From contig NC_004463.1 of NCBI RefSeq assembly GCF_000011365.1, positions 4,202,001-4,266,000 on the forward strand: a DNA stretch of 64,000 nucleotides. The letters run 5' to 3'. A program made the translations under genes and the position numbers. Each line of letters begins with the position of its first letter. Position 1 is the stretch's first letter. The stretch comes from Bradyrhizobium diazoefficiens USDA 110. GTDB lineage: Bacteria > Pseudomonadota > Alphaproteobacteria > Rhizobiales > Xanthobacteraceae. Positions 26,706 to 36,700 of the stretch are shown here, one piece after another. The notes under the pieces are model-generated. The model was not told the origin of the DNA. It did not search any database and worked only from the letters and a program-made list of their open reading frames with translations.

Positions 26706-29254
26706 GCGCCACGGAAGCCAAAAGACCGGCCGGGCTGAGCGAGGTCGAGGCTCGGGCGCGGTTGGAAGAGGACGGCGCCAACGAATTGCCTCGGCCCGAA
26801 CGACGCAGTCCGCTCCGCATCGTCATGGAAGTGCTGCGCGAGCCGATGCTCGTGCTGCTGCTTTGCGGTGGGCTGGTCTACCTCGTGCTCGGCGATCTCA
26901 GGGAAGCGCTGATCCTCTTGGTCTTCGGTGCGATGTCGATCGTGATCACGGTGGTGCAGGAGACCCGGACCGAGCGCGTTCTGGAAGCCTTGCGCGACCT
27001 GAGCAGCCCGCGCGCGCTCGTGGTGCGGGACGGTGCGCGTCGGCGCATCCCGGGCCGCGAGGTCGTGCGCGGCGACCTGCTCGTCCTCGGCGAAGGCGAC
27101 CGGATTCCGGCCGACGCCGCGTTGGTGGACGCGCGCGATCTGCAGATCGACGAGTCGCTGCTGACCGGCGAGTCGGTGCCCGTCCGCAAGCGGGCTGCCG
27201 GCAAGGCCATGTCAGCCGATCAGCGGCCGGGCGGCGAGGATCAGCCCTTCGTGTATTCAGGTTCGCTCGTCGTGCGCGGCGAGGGGCTGGCGCTGGTCGA
27301 GGCCACCGGCCCGCGCAGCGAGATCGGGAAGATCGGGCTGTCGCTGCGCGGCTTGCAAACCGAGCCGCCCCGGCTTCGGCAACAGACCGCAAGACTGGTG
27401 CGGCTCTGCTTCCTCGGCGGCGCGGTCGTCAGCGTGGCCGCCGTCGCGCTCTACGGAGTCTTGCGTGGGGACTGGCTGCAAGCGCTGCTTGCGGGCATCG
27501 CCATCGGCATGGCGATGTTGCCGGAAGAATTTGGCGTCGTGCTCACGGTCTTCATGGCGATGGGAGCCTGGCGGATTTCGCAGGCGCGCGTCCTGACGCG
27601 GCGAGCCGCAGCCATCGAGGTCCTCGGCTCTGCGACCGTGCTGTGCACCGACAAGACCGGGACACTGACGCAGAACCAGATGTCCGTCGCGGAGTTGCGG
27701 CTGCTCGACGGGGCACGCATGCGTCCGGAGAGCGCCGGGCGGGATGACGCCAGGCCTGAATTCATCGAGCTGGCGCGTTGCGGTGCCCTGGCGAGCTCTC
27801 CGGAACCGTTCGACCCGATGGAGAAGGCTCTGCATCTGTTCGCGCAGGACGCCTTGCGGGGAGGCGATGCGCCGGACGGCGACCGGACGCTGGTGCGTAC
27901 CTACGGTCTGCGCCCCGAGCTGCTGGCCATGACGCAGGTCTGGCGCACGGCCGGCCGGGCGGACCTCGTCGCATGCGCCAAGGGCGCACCCGAGGCGATC
28001 GCGCGCCTGTGCAGGATGAACGCTGCTGATCAGGATTCGGTGCGAGATGCCGCCAGCGCGATGGCGAGGGACGGGCTTCGCGTGCTGGGGATGGCCGTTG
28101 CCGCCTGCGATGACGCTTCACTCCCGCCGACCCAGGAGGATTTCGCGTTTCGATTTGTCGGCTTGGTCGGGCTTGCCGATCCGCTGCGGCCCCATGTCCC
28201 GGAGGCGGTTCGCGAATGCCGCGCGGCGGGGATCCGCGTCGTCATGATCACGGGCGATTATCCGGCAACCGCCGTTGCCATCGCGAACCAGGCCGGACTC
28301 GATGTCCGTGACGTCATGACCGGCGATCAGGTCAGGCTGGCGGATGATCCGGAGCTCGCGAAACGCGTCGGGCATGTCAACGTGTTCGCCCGGGTTTTGC
28401 CGGAGCAGAAGCTGCGCATCGTCCAGGCGATGAAGCTCAACGGCGAGATCGTGGCGATGACCGGCGACGGCGTCAACGACGCGCCTTCGCTCAAGGCCGC
28501 CCACATCGGCATCGCGATGGGAGGGCGCGGGACCGACGTCGCGCGAGAGGCGTCGGCGATCGTGCTGCTCGACGACGATTTCGGTTCGATCGTGTCGGCT
28601 ATTCGTCTGGGCCGCCGCATCTACGACAATCTGCGGAAGGCGATGGCCTTCATCTTCGCCGTTCATGTCCCGATCGCGGGACTTGCGCTGCTGCCCCTGG
28701 TCTTCGGGCTGCCGCTGATCTTCAGTCCGGTGCACATCGCATTTCTGGAGCTGATCATCGACCCCGTATGCTCGCTGGTGTTCGAGGCGGAGCGGGACGA
28801 GCGCGATGCGATGACGCGTCCGCCGAGGCGGCCTGATGCCGCGCTGTTCTCGTGGGCACTGGTTGGCTGGAGCGTGCTTCAGGGGGCCCTCGCATTTGCC
28901 CTGACCGCCATCATATTCGTCGGCGCGCTTCGCTCCGGCCTCGTCGCCGACGAGGCGAGGACGCTCGCTTTCGTGACGCTCGTCGTCTGCATTGTCGCTC
29001 TGGTCCTGGTCAATCGGTCCTTCAGCGCATCGTTCGCGTCCGCGTTCTTCCGTCCAAATCCCGCATTGACCTGGATCTTCGCGGGGGTGGCTCTCGTTCT
29101 CGCCACCGCGCTGCTCTGGCCGCCGGCCTCCAGCCTGTTCCGCTTTGGTCCGCTGCATGCGGACGATCTGATGATCGCGCTCGGCGCGGGGCTGCTGGTG
29201 CTGACGGTGCTCGAATTGCTGAAACCGCTGTGGGCGCGGCGGCTTCGGTTCTAG
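26702..29254 (+). CDS. Cation-transporting P-type ATPase (P2-type)
   Basis: An 850-residue pump with an N-terminal cation-ATPase domain (GLSEVEARARLEEDGANELP), the TGES actuator motif (SLLTGESVPVRK), the phosphorylation site CTDKTGTLTQNQ (Asp317), the KGAPE nucleotide site and the hinge TGDGVNDAPSLKAA. The helix before the phosphorylation site carries MLPEEFGVVLTV in place of the PEGLP of SERCA-like pumps, so the ion is uncertain (Ca2+, Mn2+ or Mg2+). It starts with a GTG overlapping the small membrane-protein stop. Its TAG overlaps the stop of the convergent mgtC gene. Confidence 0.9.
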   Translation: MSATEAKRPAGLSEVEARARLEEDGANELPRPERRSPLRIVMEVLREPMLVLLLCGGLVYLVLGDLREALILLVFGAMSIVITVVQETRTERVLEALRDLSSPRALVVRDGARRRIPGREVVRGDLLVLGEGDRIPADAALVDARDLQIDESLLTGESVPVRKRAAGKAMSADQRPGGEDQPFVYSGSLVVRGEGLALVEATGPRSEIGKIGLSLRGLQTEPPRLRQQTARLVRLCFLGGAVVSVAAVALYGVLRGDWLQALLAGIAIGMAMLPEEFGVVLTVFMAMGAWRISQARVLTRRAAAIEVLGSATVLCTDKTGTLTQNQMSVAELRLLDGARMRPESAGRDDARPEFIELARCGALASSPEPFDPMEKALHLFAQDALRGGDAPDGDRTLVRTYGLRPELLAMTQVWRTAGRADLVACAKGAPEAIARLCRMNAADQDSVRDAASAMARDGLRVLGMAVAACDDASLPPTQEDFAFRFVGLVGLADPLRPHVPEAVRECRAAGIRVVMITGDYPATAVAIANQAGLDVRDVMTGDQVRLADDPELAKRVGHVNVFARVLPEQKLRIVQAMKLNGEIVAMTGDGVNDAPSLKAAHIGIAMGGRGTDVAREASAIVLLDDDFGSIVSAIRLGRRIYDNLRKAMAFIFAVHVPIAGLALLPLVFGLPLIFSPVHIAFLELIIDPVCSLVFEAERDERDAMTRPPRRPDAALFSWALVGWSVLQGALAFALTAIIFVGALRSGLVADEARTLAFVTLVVCIVALVLVNRSFSASFASAFFRPNPALTWIFAGVALVLATALLWPPASSLFRFGPLHADDLMIALGAGLLVLTVLELLKPLWARRLRF

Positions 29255-29754
29255 CTCTCATCCGGGGAGCGCGTCTTCGGCGACGCATCGGTTTCGTGCG
29301 TCTCGTCCCTGGCGCCGAGCATCCGGTGCAGCCAGTGCTCGGCGCGATTGCCGACGGTGAGGATCAGGAAGGCCAGTGTCAGCGCCGTTCCGACGATCGG
29401 CCACTGGCCGACGCCGCAGGCGATGCCGAGGCAGGCGGCGAGGAAGGTGCAGGCGGCACTGGTCAGGCCGCGGACGCGAAACCTGTCGCTTTCGTGGACG
29501 ATGACGCCGGCACCGAGGAAGCCGATGCCGGTGAGGATGCCCTGGATGACGCGGCTTGCCGCATCGGTGATCTTGCCCGCCTCGGCGAACTGCACGGCCA
29601 GCAATACGACGGTTGCGGTCGAGAGCCCGACGATGCCGAGCGTCTTCAGCCCGATCGGCTTGCCGTGCAGGTCACGATTGAGGCCGATGGCGCAGCCTGC
29701 GAGCGTGGCGACGCCGAGGCGCAGAAGGATCTCGGGCCAGTTCAGCACGGTCAT
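29251..29754 (-). CDS. MgtC/SapB family membrane protein
   Basis: A 167-residue protein with the MgtC signature: ILLRLGVATLAGCAIGLNRDLHGKPIGLKT at the N-terminus, then GILTGIGFLGAGVIV and RGLTSAACTFLAACLGIACG. It has about five helices and lacks the extended C-terminal ACT-like domain of virulence-associated MgtC. Homologues relate to magnesium limitation and ATP-synthase control. Its stop codon overlaps the ATPase stop on the opposite strand. Confidence 0.88.
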   Translation of the reverse strand: MTVLNWPEILLRLGVATLAGCAIGLNRDLHGKPIGLKTLGIVGLSTATVVLLAVQFAEAGKITDAASRVIQGILTGIGFLGAGVIVHESDRFRVRGLTSAACTFLAACLGIACGVGQWPIVGTALTLAFLILTVGNRAEHWLHRMLGARDETHETDASPKTRSPDES

Positions 29755-29776
29755 TGCTCGTCAGCCACCGCGTCAT

Positions 29777-30358
29777 TCATTTCTTCGGCAGCCGGCCCAT
29801 CAAGTAGAACTCGTCGTTCGGCCGCATGCCGGTGAAGTTCGCCAGCCGGTTCGACAGCGCGAAGAAGGCCGAGATCGCGGCGATGTCCCAGATGTCGTCG
29901 TCGCTGAAGCCGTGCGGCGCAAGCGCGGCGAAATCCTCCTCCGAGATCCGCTGCGCGTCGGCCGAGACCTTCATCGCGAAGTCGAGCATCGCCTTCTGCC
30001 GCGGCGTGATGTCGGCCTTGCGATAGTTCACCGCGACCTGGTCGGCGATCAGCGGGTTCTTGGCGCGGATGCGCAGGATAGCGCCATGGGCGATCACGCA
30101 ATACTGGCACTGGTTGGCCGCCGAGGTCGCCACCACGATCATCTCCCGTTCGGCCTTGGTGAGGCCGCCGTCCTTCTCCATCAGCGCGTCGTGATAGGCG
30201 AAGAACGCGCGGAACTCGTCCGGACGATAGGCCAGCGTGAGGAAGACGTTCGGCACGAAGCCGCTCTTCTCCTGCACGGCGAGGAGGCGCGTGCGGATGT
30301 CGTCAGGCAGCGTGTCGAGGGCGGGAGCTGGGAAGCGTTGTGCGGCTGTTTTTGTCAT
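29777..30358 (-). CDS. Carboxymuconolactone decarboxylase/AhpD-family peroxidase-related protein
   Basis: A 193-residue all-helical protein with the AhpD-type redox motif NQCQYCVIAHG (Cys84, Cys87, His91), which fits the peroxidase-related subgroup. FVPNVFLTLAYRPDEFRAFF is typical of the N-terminal part. It would reduce alkyl hydroperoxide or organic peroxide with an unknown electron donor. Start MTKTAAQ (30358) is preferred over the upstream in-frame codon. It may be cotranscribed with mgtC, 22 nt downstream on the same strand. Confidence 0.8.
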   Translation of the reverse strand: MTKTAAQRFPAPALDTLPDDIRTRLLAVQEKSGFVPNVFLTLAYRPDEFRAFFAYHDALMEKDGGLTKAEREMIVVATSAANQCQYCVIAHGAILRIRAKNPLIADQVAVNYRKADITPRQKAMLDFAMKVSADAQRISEEDFAALAPHGFSDDDIWDIAAISAFFALSNRLANFTGMRPNDEFYLMGRLPKK

Positions 30359-30504
30359 TGGTTGTTTTTTCCGGATGGGGGCCGGCAACCATAGTCGATG
30401 CGGGCGCGGGGCTCAACGTGCCACGGGGCACCGGTTGGCGCGGCGCGACGGCGCATCTGCGGTTTGGATGCGCATTGGGGAATGGCGCTCGTTCACCTTG
30501 AACC

Positions 30505-30582
30505 GTCATTGCGAGCGCAGCGAAGCCATCCAGAGTGTTTCCGCGGAGGGATTCTGGATTGCTTCGCTGCGCTCGCAATGAC
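30505..30582. repeat. Intergenic palindromic repeat, family C copy 2
   Basis: Begins GTCATTGCGAGCGCAGCGAAGCCATCCAGA and ends with the complementary GATTGCTTCGCTGCGCTCGCAATGAC. Same element as 18747-18830. It sits between the carboxymuconolactone decarboxylase and HerA-like genes. Confidence 0.8.
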
Positions 30583-30602
30583 GAAGTGGGTGGCGCGTGG
30601 CC

Positions 30603-32342
30603 TTACCGCAGCGGCTTCTTCAACAGCGAGAAGCGGTCGGGATCGAGGCCCATCGAGGGCTGCAGCATCGGGGCTTCGGCGGTGCCGAGCGTCTTCGCGG
30701 GTGGCGCCTGGAACACCGGGTCGTTCGGCACGTCGCGCTGCGAGGTGGCGCCGCGCCAGCGCTCGAGCACGGCGCTGACGAAATGCATGTCGTGACCGGA
30801 GGTCACCGAGGGCACGCTGCTGATGGTGGCTTCGCCGCGCGGCAATTGGTGCGGCGGCACCTCCTTGAAGCGCAAGCGCGTCGGCAGTGCGACGCCTTCG
30901 CCGAACGCCAGCACCTCGCGGGTGCCGAGCGAGGGTACGAAGGAGAGTAGGTTCGCGGCCGCATCCGACACCGCGGCGCGCAGCAGCGCCTGGTCGCGCT
31001 CGTTGGCTAGACGCATCGTGAACAGCGTGTTGCACTGGGAGATGATGGTGGCGTCGAGCTCGGCCGGACGCTGGGTGATCAGCCCGAGATAGACGCCGTA
31101 TTTGCGGCCTTCCTTGGCGATGCGCGACACCGCCTTGCGGGTCGGCCCGAAGCCCACGTTGCGGTCGGCGGAGGCGTAGCGATGCGCTTCCTCGCAGACG
31201 AACAAGAGCGGCGAGACGCCGTCGCTCCACAGGCCGAAGTCGAAGGCCATGCGGCAGAGCACCGAGACGACGGAATCGATCACTTCGGCCGGGAAGCCGG
31301 CGAGTTGCATCACCGTCATCGGCTTGCCGTTGGCGGGCAGGCGGAACAGGTGGCTGATCACCTCGGCCATGGTGTCGCCGCCGACATTGGCGTTGTCGAA
31401 CATGAAGGCGTAGCGCGGATCGTTGCGCACCGCCTCGATACGCGAGATCAGCTTGTGATAGATGATGCGCGAGGAGCGGTTTTCGAGCTTGCCCATGCGC
31501 TCGTCGATCAGCGACATCAGATCGACGAGACGATAAGGCACCGGTGTGTCGACCGTGTAGCCGATCTGCTTGGGGTCGATGCGCTTGAGGCCGATGCGGT
31601 CGGCGTTCTGGTATTGGGTGTAGACGCCCTTGGCGAGCGGGATCACCTCGGCGAGGATGTCGAGCTCCTCCGGAACGCCCGCGCGGCCGCCGAACAGCAC
31701 GTCGACGATTTCCTCGAAGTTGAACAGCCAGAACGGCAGCTTCAGGTTCCGCGGGTTCAGCACCAGCGCGCGGTCGCCGAAGCAGCGGCCATATTCGTTG
31801 TGCACGTCGAGCAGGAAGATGCGCAGGTTCGGGCGCGCCTTCAGGATCTCGTTGAGCAGCAGCGAGACGCCGGTCGATTTGCCGACGCCGGTCGATCCCA
31901 GCACGGCAAAATGCTTGGACAGCATTTCCTCGACGTCGACATAGGCGATCACCGAGCGGTCCTGCTGGAGGAAGCCGACGTTGATCTGGTCCGATCCGGT
32001 CGGCGCGTAGATCGTGCGCAGCTCCTGGCTCGTGATCAGGTCGACCGCGTCGCCGATGGTCGGATAATTGGTGACGCCGCGCTGGAATTTGGCCTTGTCG
32101 GCGGCGTTGAGGATCTCGCCGAGCAGGTCGACCGAGGCGATGGCGATGTAATTGTCGGCGCTCGACAGATTCTCGCAGGAGACCTCGGTGATCATCGCGA
32201 CGATGACCGAGCTGGCGCAGCGAATGCTGACGAAACGGCCGACGGTCGCCCGAACCTCCGAGATCGGCATCTGGTTTGCTGCCAGAAGCCCGACCCGGGC
32301 GAGCGATCCACGTACCGAAATCACGCGTCCAAAGGATGTCAC
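30603..32342 (-). CDS. HerA-like DNA translocase (DUF87 ATPase)
   Basis: A 579-residue FtsK/HerA-type ATPase: an N-terminal HAS-barrel-like domain (FGRVISVRGSLARVGLL ... GRFVSIRCASS), Walker A VLGSTGVGKSTGVSLLL, a Walker B region SPLLFVCEEAHRYA, and the TQRPAELDATIISQCNTLFTMRL segment of HerA/VirB4-like ATPases. HerA normally pumps DNA with the NurA nuclease; no NurA is nearby. I start at the GTG at 32342, but a GTG at 32366 is equally possible because neither has a strong ribosome site. Confidence 0.8.
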   Translation of the reverse strand: MTSFGRVISVRGSLARVGLLAANQMPISEVRATVGRFVSIRCASSVIVAMITEVSCENLSSADNYIAIASVDLLGEILNAADKAKFQRGVTNYPTIGDAVDLITSQELRTIYAPTGSDQINVGFLQQDRSVIAYVDVEEMLSKHFAVLGSTGVGKSTGVSLLLNEILKARPNLRIFLLDVHNEYGRCFGDRALVLNPRNLKLPFWLFNFEEIVDVLFGGRAGVPEELDILAEVIPLAKGVYTQYQNADRIGLKRIDPKQIGYTVDTPVPYRLVDLMSLIDERMGKLENRSSRIIYHKLISRIEAVRNDPRYAFMFDNANVGGDTMAEVISHLFRLPANGKPMTVMQLAGFPAEVIDSVVSVLCRMAFDFGLWSDGVSPLLFVCEEAHRYASADRNVGFGPTRKAVSRIAKEGRKYGVYLGLITQRPAELDATIISQCNTLFTMRLANERDQALLRAAVSDAAANLLSFVPSLGTREVLAFGEGVALPTRLRFKEVPPHQLPRGEATISSVPSVTSGHDMHFVSAVLERWRGATSQRDVPNDPVFQAPPAKTLGTAEAPMLQPSMGLDPDRFSLLKKPLR

Positions 32343-32638
32343 GATGAATGAACCTGGCAAGAGCACGGGGGTTGCACCGGACTATGCGCGGCCGCGGCTG
32401 CACAAACGGTTAAACGGCAGCCGCGGCCGCTTCGTTAAATCCGCGACAATTCGGCCGATAGATTCGTTCCTGATGCATATCTGTGGGCGGAAACGGCCGG
32501 AAAGTGCTGCTTTTTGGGGCGAGCAGGCTTTCGATCGAATTAGGGAAGATTTTACCATTCGGGCAGTCCGTCCGCCGTTCGGGGATGGTTCTGCTCAAGC
32601 GCGGGGCGCCATTCGGTCCGAGATGCAAGGGTTGGTTT
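32343..32638. other. Gene-free upstream region of the HerA-like gene
   Basis: This stretch holds the 5' side of the divergent HerA-like gene. It includes a GGCAGCCGCGGCCGC-type GC-rich patch near 32410 and an AT-richer segment around 32510-32570. A 163-codon frame crosses it but starts inside the HerA-like gene and has no ribosome site. I see no gene here. Confidence 0.5.
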
Positions 32639-32677
32639 GTTGACGGGACCTAATCATTTGTACATTAGTACAAATGA
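32639..32677 (+). promoter_or_regulatory. Promoter-operator of the extradiol dioxygenase gene
   Basis: A TTGACG -35-like hexamer (32640-32645) and a TACATT -10-like hexamer (32661-32666, 15-nt spacing) overlap a perfect inverted repeat TCATTTGTAC-ATTA-GTACAAATGA (32654-32677). The same arrangement, 32 of 38 bases identical, precedes the TetR gene at 55121. This makes it a strong candidate operator for that TetR protein. Confidence 0.7.
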
Positions 32678-32782
32678 ACCCGCGGCCTCGGTGCCGCCCC
32701 CCGGGCGCGTGAGCCAATTGCGGCGCTGTGCCCGAATGCGCGATCCGGTTCCTGCGGATCGCAGCCACGCCAGGAGGAAAGC

Positions 32783-33751
32783 ATGCAGCCCGAACCGATC
32801 CTCGATCTTGCCCATCTCGGCCATATGGAGCTGCTGACGCCCAAGCCCGACGAGAGCCTGAAATTCTTCGTCGACGTGATGGGCATGACAATCAGCGGTC
32901 GGAAGGGCGAGTCGGTCTACCTGCGGGGCTGGGACGATTACGAGCGCTATTCGCTCAAGCTCACGGCGTCGAAGACCTCAGGCATGGAGCACATGGCGCT
33001 GCGCGCGCGCAGCCAGCAGGCGCTGGAGCGCCGCGTCGCCGCGCTCAAGGGCTCCGGGTTCGACATCGGCTGGATCGACGGCGACATGGGGCAGGGGCCG
33101 ACCTTCCGCTGCCGCGACCCCGACGGCCACATCGTCGAGCTCTATTACGAGACCGAATGGTATCAGGCGCCGCCGGAGCTGAAGCCGGCGCTCAAGAACC
33201 AGGCGCAGCGTTTTCCCGCCCGCGGCGTCAATGTCCGCCGCCTCGACCACCTCAACTGCCTCGCCGTCGACATCAAGGCCAACCGCGAGTTCTTCGAGAA
33301 CTATCTCGGCTGCCGGCTCACCGAGCAGATCGTGCTCAACGACGGTCGGGAAGCGGCGATGTGGCTGACGATGTCGAACAAGAGCTACGACTTCGCCTAT
33401 TCTCTCGACCATTCCGGCACGCCAGGCCGCTTCCACCACGTCACCTACGCGCTCGACAGCCGCGAGGAGATTCTTCGCGCGGCGGATATCTTCCTGGAGA
33501 ACGGCATCCACATCGAGACCGGTCCGCACAAGCACGCGATCCAGCAGACCTTCTTCCTCTATGTCTACGAGCCCGGCGGCAACCGCGTCGAAGTCGCCAA
33601 CGCCGGTGCGCGCCTCATCCTCGCCCCCGACTGGAAGCCGATCGTGTGGACCGAGGAGGAGCGCAAGAAAGGGCAGGCGTGGGGCCTGAAGACCATCGAG
33701 TCCTTCCACACCCACGGCACGCCGCCGGTGGAAGTGAAGAAGCACGCATAA
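32783..33751 (+). CDS. Extradiol ring-cleavage dioxygenase, type I (VOC superfamily)
   Basis: A 322-residue two-module protein of the catechol 2,3-dioxygenase class. The N-terminal module starts LAHLGHMELLTPKPDESLKF. The catalytic C-terminal module has iron ligands in RRLDHLNCLAVD (His), GRFHHVTYALD (His) and VYEPGGNRVEV (Glu). HAIQQTFFLYVYEPGGNRVE is the family signature. It would open a catecholic ring by meta cleavage; the exact diol is unknown. A CAGGAGGAAA ribosome site precedes the ATG. It converges on nicB but appears controlled by the TetR-type operator at 32654, linking it to the cluster at 54-61 kb. Confidence 0.85.
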   Translation: MQPEPILDLAHLGHMELLTPKPDESLKFFVDVMGMTISGRKGESVYLRGWDDYERYSLKLTASKTSGMEHMALRARSQQALERRVAALKGSGFDIGWIDGDMGQGPTFRCRDPDGHIVELYYETEWYQAPPELKPALKNQAQRFPARGVNVRRLDHLNCLAVDIKANREFFENYLGCRLTEQIVLNDGREAAMWLTMSNKSYDFAYSLDHSGTPGRFHHVTYALDSREEILRAADIFLENGIHIETGPHKHAIQQTFFLYVYEPGGNRVEVANAGARLILAPDWKPIVWTEEERKKGQAWGLKTIESFHTHGTPPVEVKKHA

Positions 33752-33754
33752 TAT

Positions 33755-36700
33755 TCAGTGGGCAGCCGATCGCACGCGTGCGATCGTTTCGCGCACGCCT
33801 GTCCAGGCCGGCTTGTCGGGGGCGAACTGCCTGCGCAGGAACGTGACGAGCTCCTCGATCTGCGCGTCGCTCATGCTGTTCCTGAACGCAGGCATGTAGC
33901 CGAGATCGCTCGATGCTGGCTCGGCGATGCCGTGCAGGATCACCTGCACGAGATTGTCCGGTGATGCGCTGTGCAGATTGCTGTTGAGCGCGAGCGAGGG
34001 CCGGCTGCCGAACAGCGGCAGGCCGCCGACCTCGTGGCAGACGGCGCAGGCGCCCTGATAGAGCCGCGCGCCGGTGGAGGCGGCGGTGGTGACTTGCGTT
34101 GCGCTCTCGAGCCTGGCGGCAAGTGCCTCCGGCGCCTCGGTGGCGGCGTTGTTGAACGAGTTGAGATAGACGGCCATCGCGCGAATGTCCTGGTCGGGCA
34201 GGGCTGTGAGATCCCTGACAACAGGCGCCATCGGGCCGGCGGCGACGCCGTGATAGCGCGACTGGCCGGTGCGCAAATAGGCGTAGAGCTCGTCCTCGCT
34301 CCAGGGGATCGGTGCCTGCGACAGCGACGTCAGCGGCGGCGCCTCCCAACCCTCGGCAAAGCCGCCGGCGAGATAGGCATCGCGCTGCTCGGCGCCGAGC
34401 GCGTTGCGCGGCGAATGGCAGGCGCTGCAATGGCCGAGACTTTCGACCAGATAGGCGCCGCGATTCCACTGCGCGGACTGCGCGGGATCGGGCTTGAAGT
34501 CCTTCGTCTGATGAAACAGCGCATTCCAGCCCGCGAGCAGCGGGCGAATGTTCAACGGGAAGGCGAGCGTGTTCGCGGGCGCCGTCGCGCGCGCCGCGGG
34601 CTGCGCCATCAGGTAGGCGTAGAGCGCCTGGAGGTCGGCCTCGCTGGTCTTCGAAAAATGCGTGTAGGGGAAGGCGGGATAGAGCTGCCGTCCGTCGCGA
34701 TGCTGCCCGTCGCGCATCGCGCGCTCGAAGGCGGGATAGGACCAGGCGCCGATGCCGGTCTCGACGTCGGGCGTGATGTTGGTCGCGTAGATCGTGCCGA
34801 ACGGCGTCGCAAGCGCGCGGCCGCCGGCGTTGGGCGCACCGCCGATCGTGGTGTGGCACTCCGCGCAATTGCCGAGCGCGGCAAGCTGCGCGCCGCGGGC
34901 GATGGTTGCCGCGGAATAGACCGATGCATCGGGCCGCGCGATCGGCGCGATGGCGCGGCCGGGCAAGAGGGCAGCGCCAACGCCGATCGCGGCGGTGCAG
35001 ACGGCGGCAATGGTCGCAAAGATGCCGGCGCGCCTGGCGAACGGATTCTGCCAGATGCGCGATGGCTGTGGCGCTGCGGGAGCGGGCAGGGCCTGCGGCG
35101 CGGGCCGCGCGTCACCGTGCAGGCCCCGGAGGATGCGCTCGGGCGTGAACGGGGGCTCGCGAAAGCGCACGCCGGTGGCATCGAAGATGGCATTGGCGAT
35201 CGCCGCCGCGCTCGGGACCGAGGCGGACTCGCCGACGCCGAGCGGCGGCTGGTCCGGCCGCGGCAACATCAAGACGTCGATCTTGGGCACGTCGGGGAAG
35301 GGGATGATCGGATAGGCGCCCCATTCGCGCGCCGCCACCGCACCGCGCTCGAACGAGACCTCCTCCATCAGCGCGCGGCTGGTGGACTGGATGACGTTGC
35401 CGTGGATCTGGTGGCGCACGCCGTCCGGATTGATCATCAGACCGGAGTCCTGCCCGGCGACGACGCGCGTCACGCTGACGTCGCCGGTCGTCTTGTTCAC
35501 GGCGACGTCGGCGACCCAGGCCGACCACGCCGCGCCATAGCCCGGAAACTTGCTGTGGACATAGAGCGCATAGGCAAAGCCGCGCCCGTGCACGACCTCG
35601 CCGTCCTTCTCTTCGCGGACCGGCCGCGGCGTCCAGCCCGCGCGCTCGGCCACCGCATTGACGAGATCGACGGCGCGCTGGTCTTTCAGGTAGCGCAGCC
35701 GGTATTCGATCGGGTCGACGCCGGCTTCCGTTGCGGCCTCGTCGATGTAGGATTCATGCGCAAACGTGTTCGGCAGCGCCGAGACGCCGCGAAGCCAGGA
35801 CGCGCGCACGATCGGCGCCATGTCATGGGCGACGACGCGCATGTGGTCGTAGTCGTAGGGCGGGATCGCGGTGCGGTCGCCCATCTGGAGCACGGCCGGA
35901 TCGGGCGAGACGCGACCGGTCAGCAGCAGCGCCAGCGTCGGCGCGGCGTTCGAGGGATAGCGCGTGGCGAGGTCGTAAGCCGCGACGCCGCCGTCGGCGT
36001 TCAGGCCGCCATTGACGTCGATGAGCTGCGCGGTGCCCTTGGGCTCCCAGGCGTGCTCCTGCTCGCGCGTCAGTTGCACGCGCACCGGACGGCCGACCGC
36101 GCGCGACAGCAGCAGCGCATCCGCGGTGACGTCGTCGGCGCAGTTGCGGCCGTAGCAGCCGGCGGCCTCCAGCCGGATGACTTCGATCTCGCTCTCGGGG
36201 CGCTCGATCAGCAGCGCCAGATCGCCGCGCAGCAGATGCGGATTCTGCGTGCCCGACCAGACGCGGATGTCGCCGCTCTGGAAGTCGGCGACCGCGCAGG
36301 ACGGGCCGATCGAGGCATGCATCTGGTACGGCCACACATAGGTGCGCTGCATCGGCTTGGCGGCGCCTGATATCGCCGCATTGACGTCGCCCTTGTCGAT
36401 CAACGTCCGCGGCGTCGACGGATTGGCGCGCAACGCGGTCTCGACATCGGCGAGGTCGGTGAGGGTGGGCGTCGGCTTCCAGCTCACCTTGAGCTGCTCC
36501 GCGGCGCGAATCGCATTCTCCTCGCGCTCGGCGACGATTCCGACGAAATCGCCGATGTGCACGACGGCTATGATGCCGGGAACGTCGCGCACCGAGGATT
36601 CGTCGACCGCGAGCAGGCTGGTGCCGACGAACGGCCCGGCATCGACGCCGGCATAGGGCGGACGCACGACGCGGCCGTGCAGCATGCCAGGCAGGCGGAC

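Noticed and set aside
30493..32403. 636-codon alternative minus-strand frame
   Set aside because: It is the neighbouring frame of the HerA-like gene; arginine-rich and without motifs.
32152..32643. 163-codon plus-strand frame upstream of the dioxygenase
   Set aside because: It starts inside the HerA-like gene, has no ribosome site and shows no domain.
33971..36370. 799-codon plus-strand open frame
   Set aside because: It is antisense to nicB, which has molybdenum-domain and heme motifs. The antisense translation has no recognisable protein pattern.
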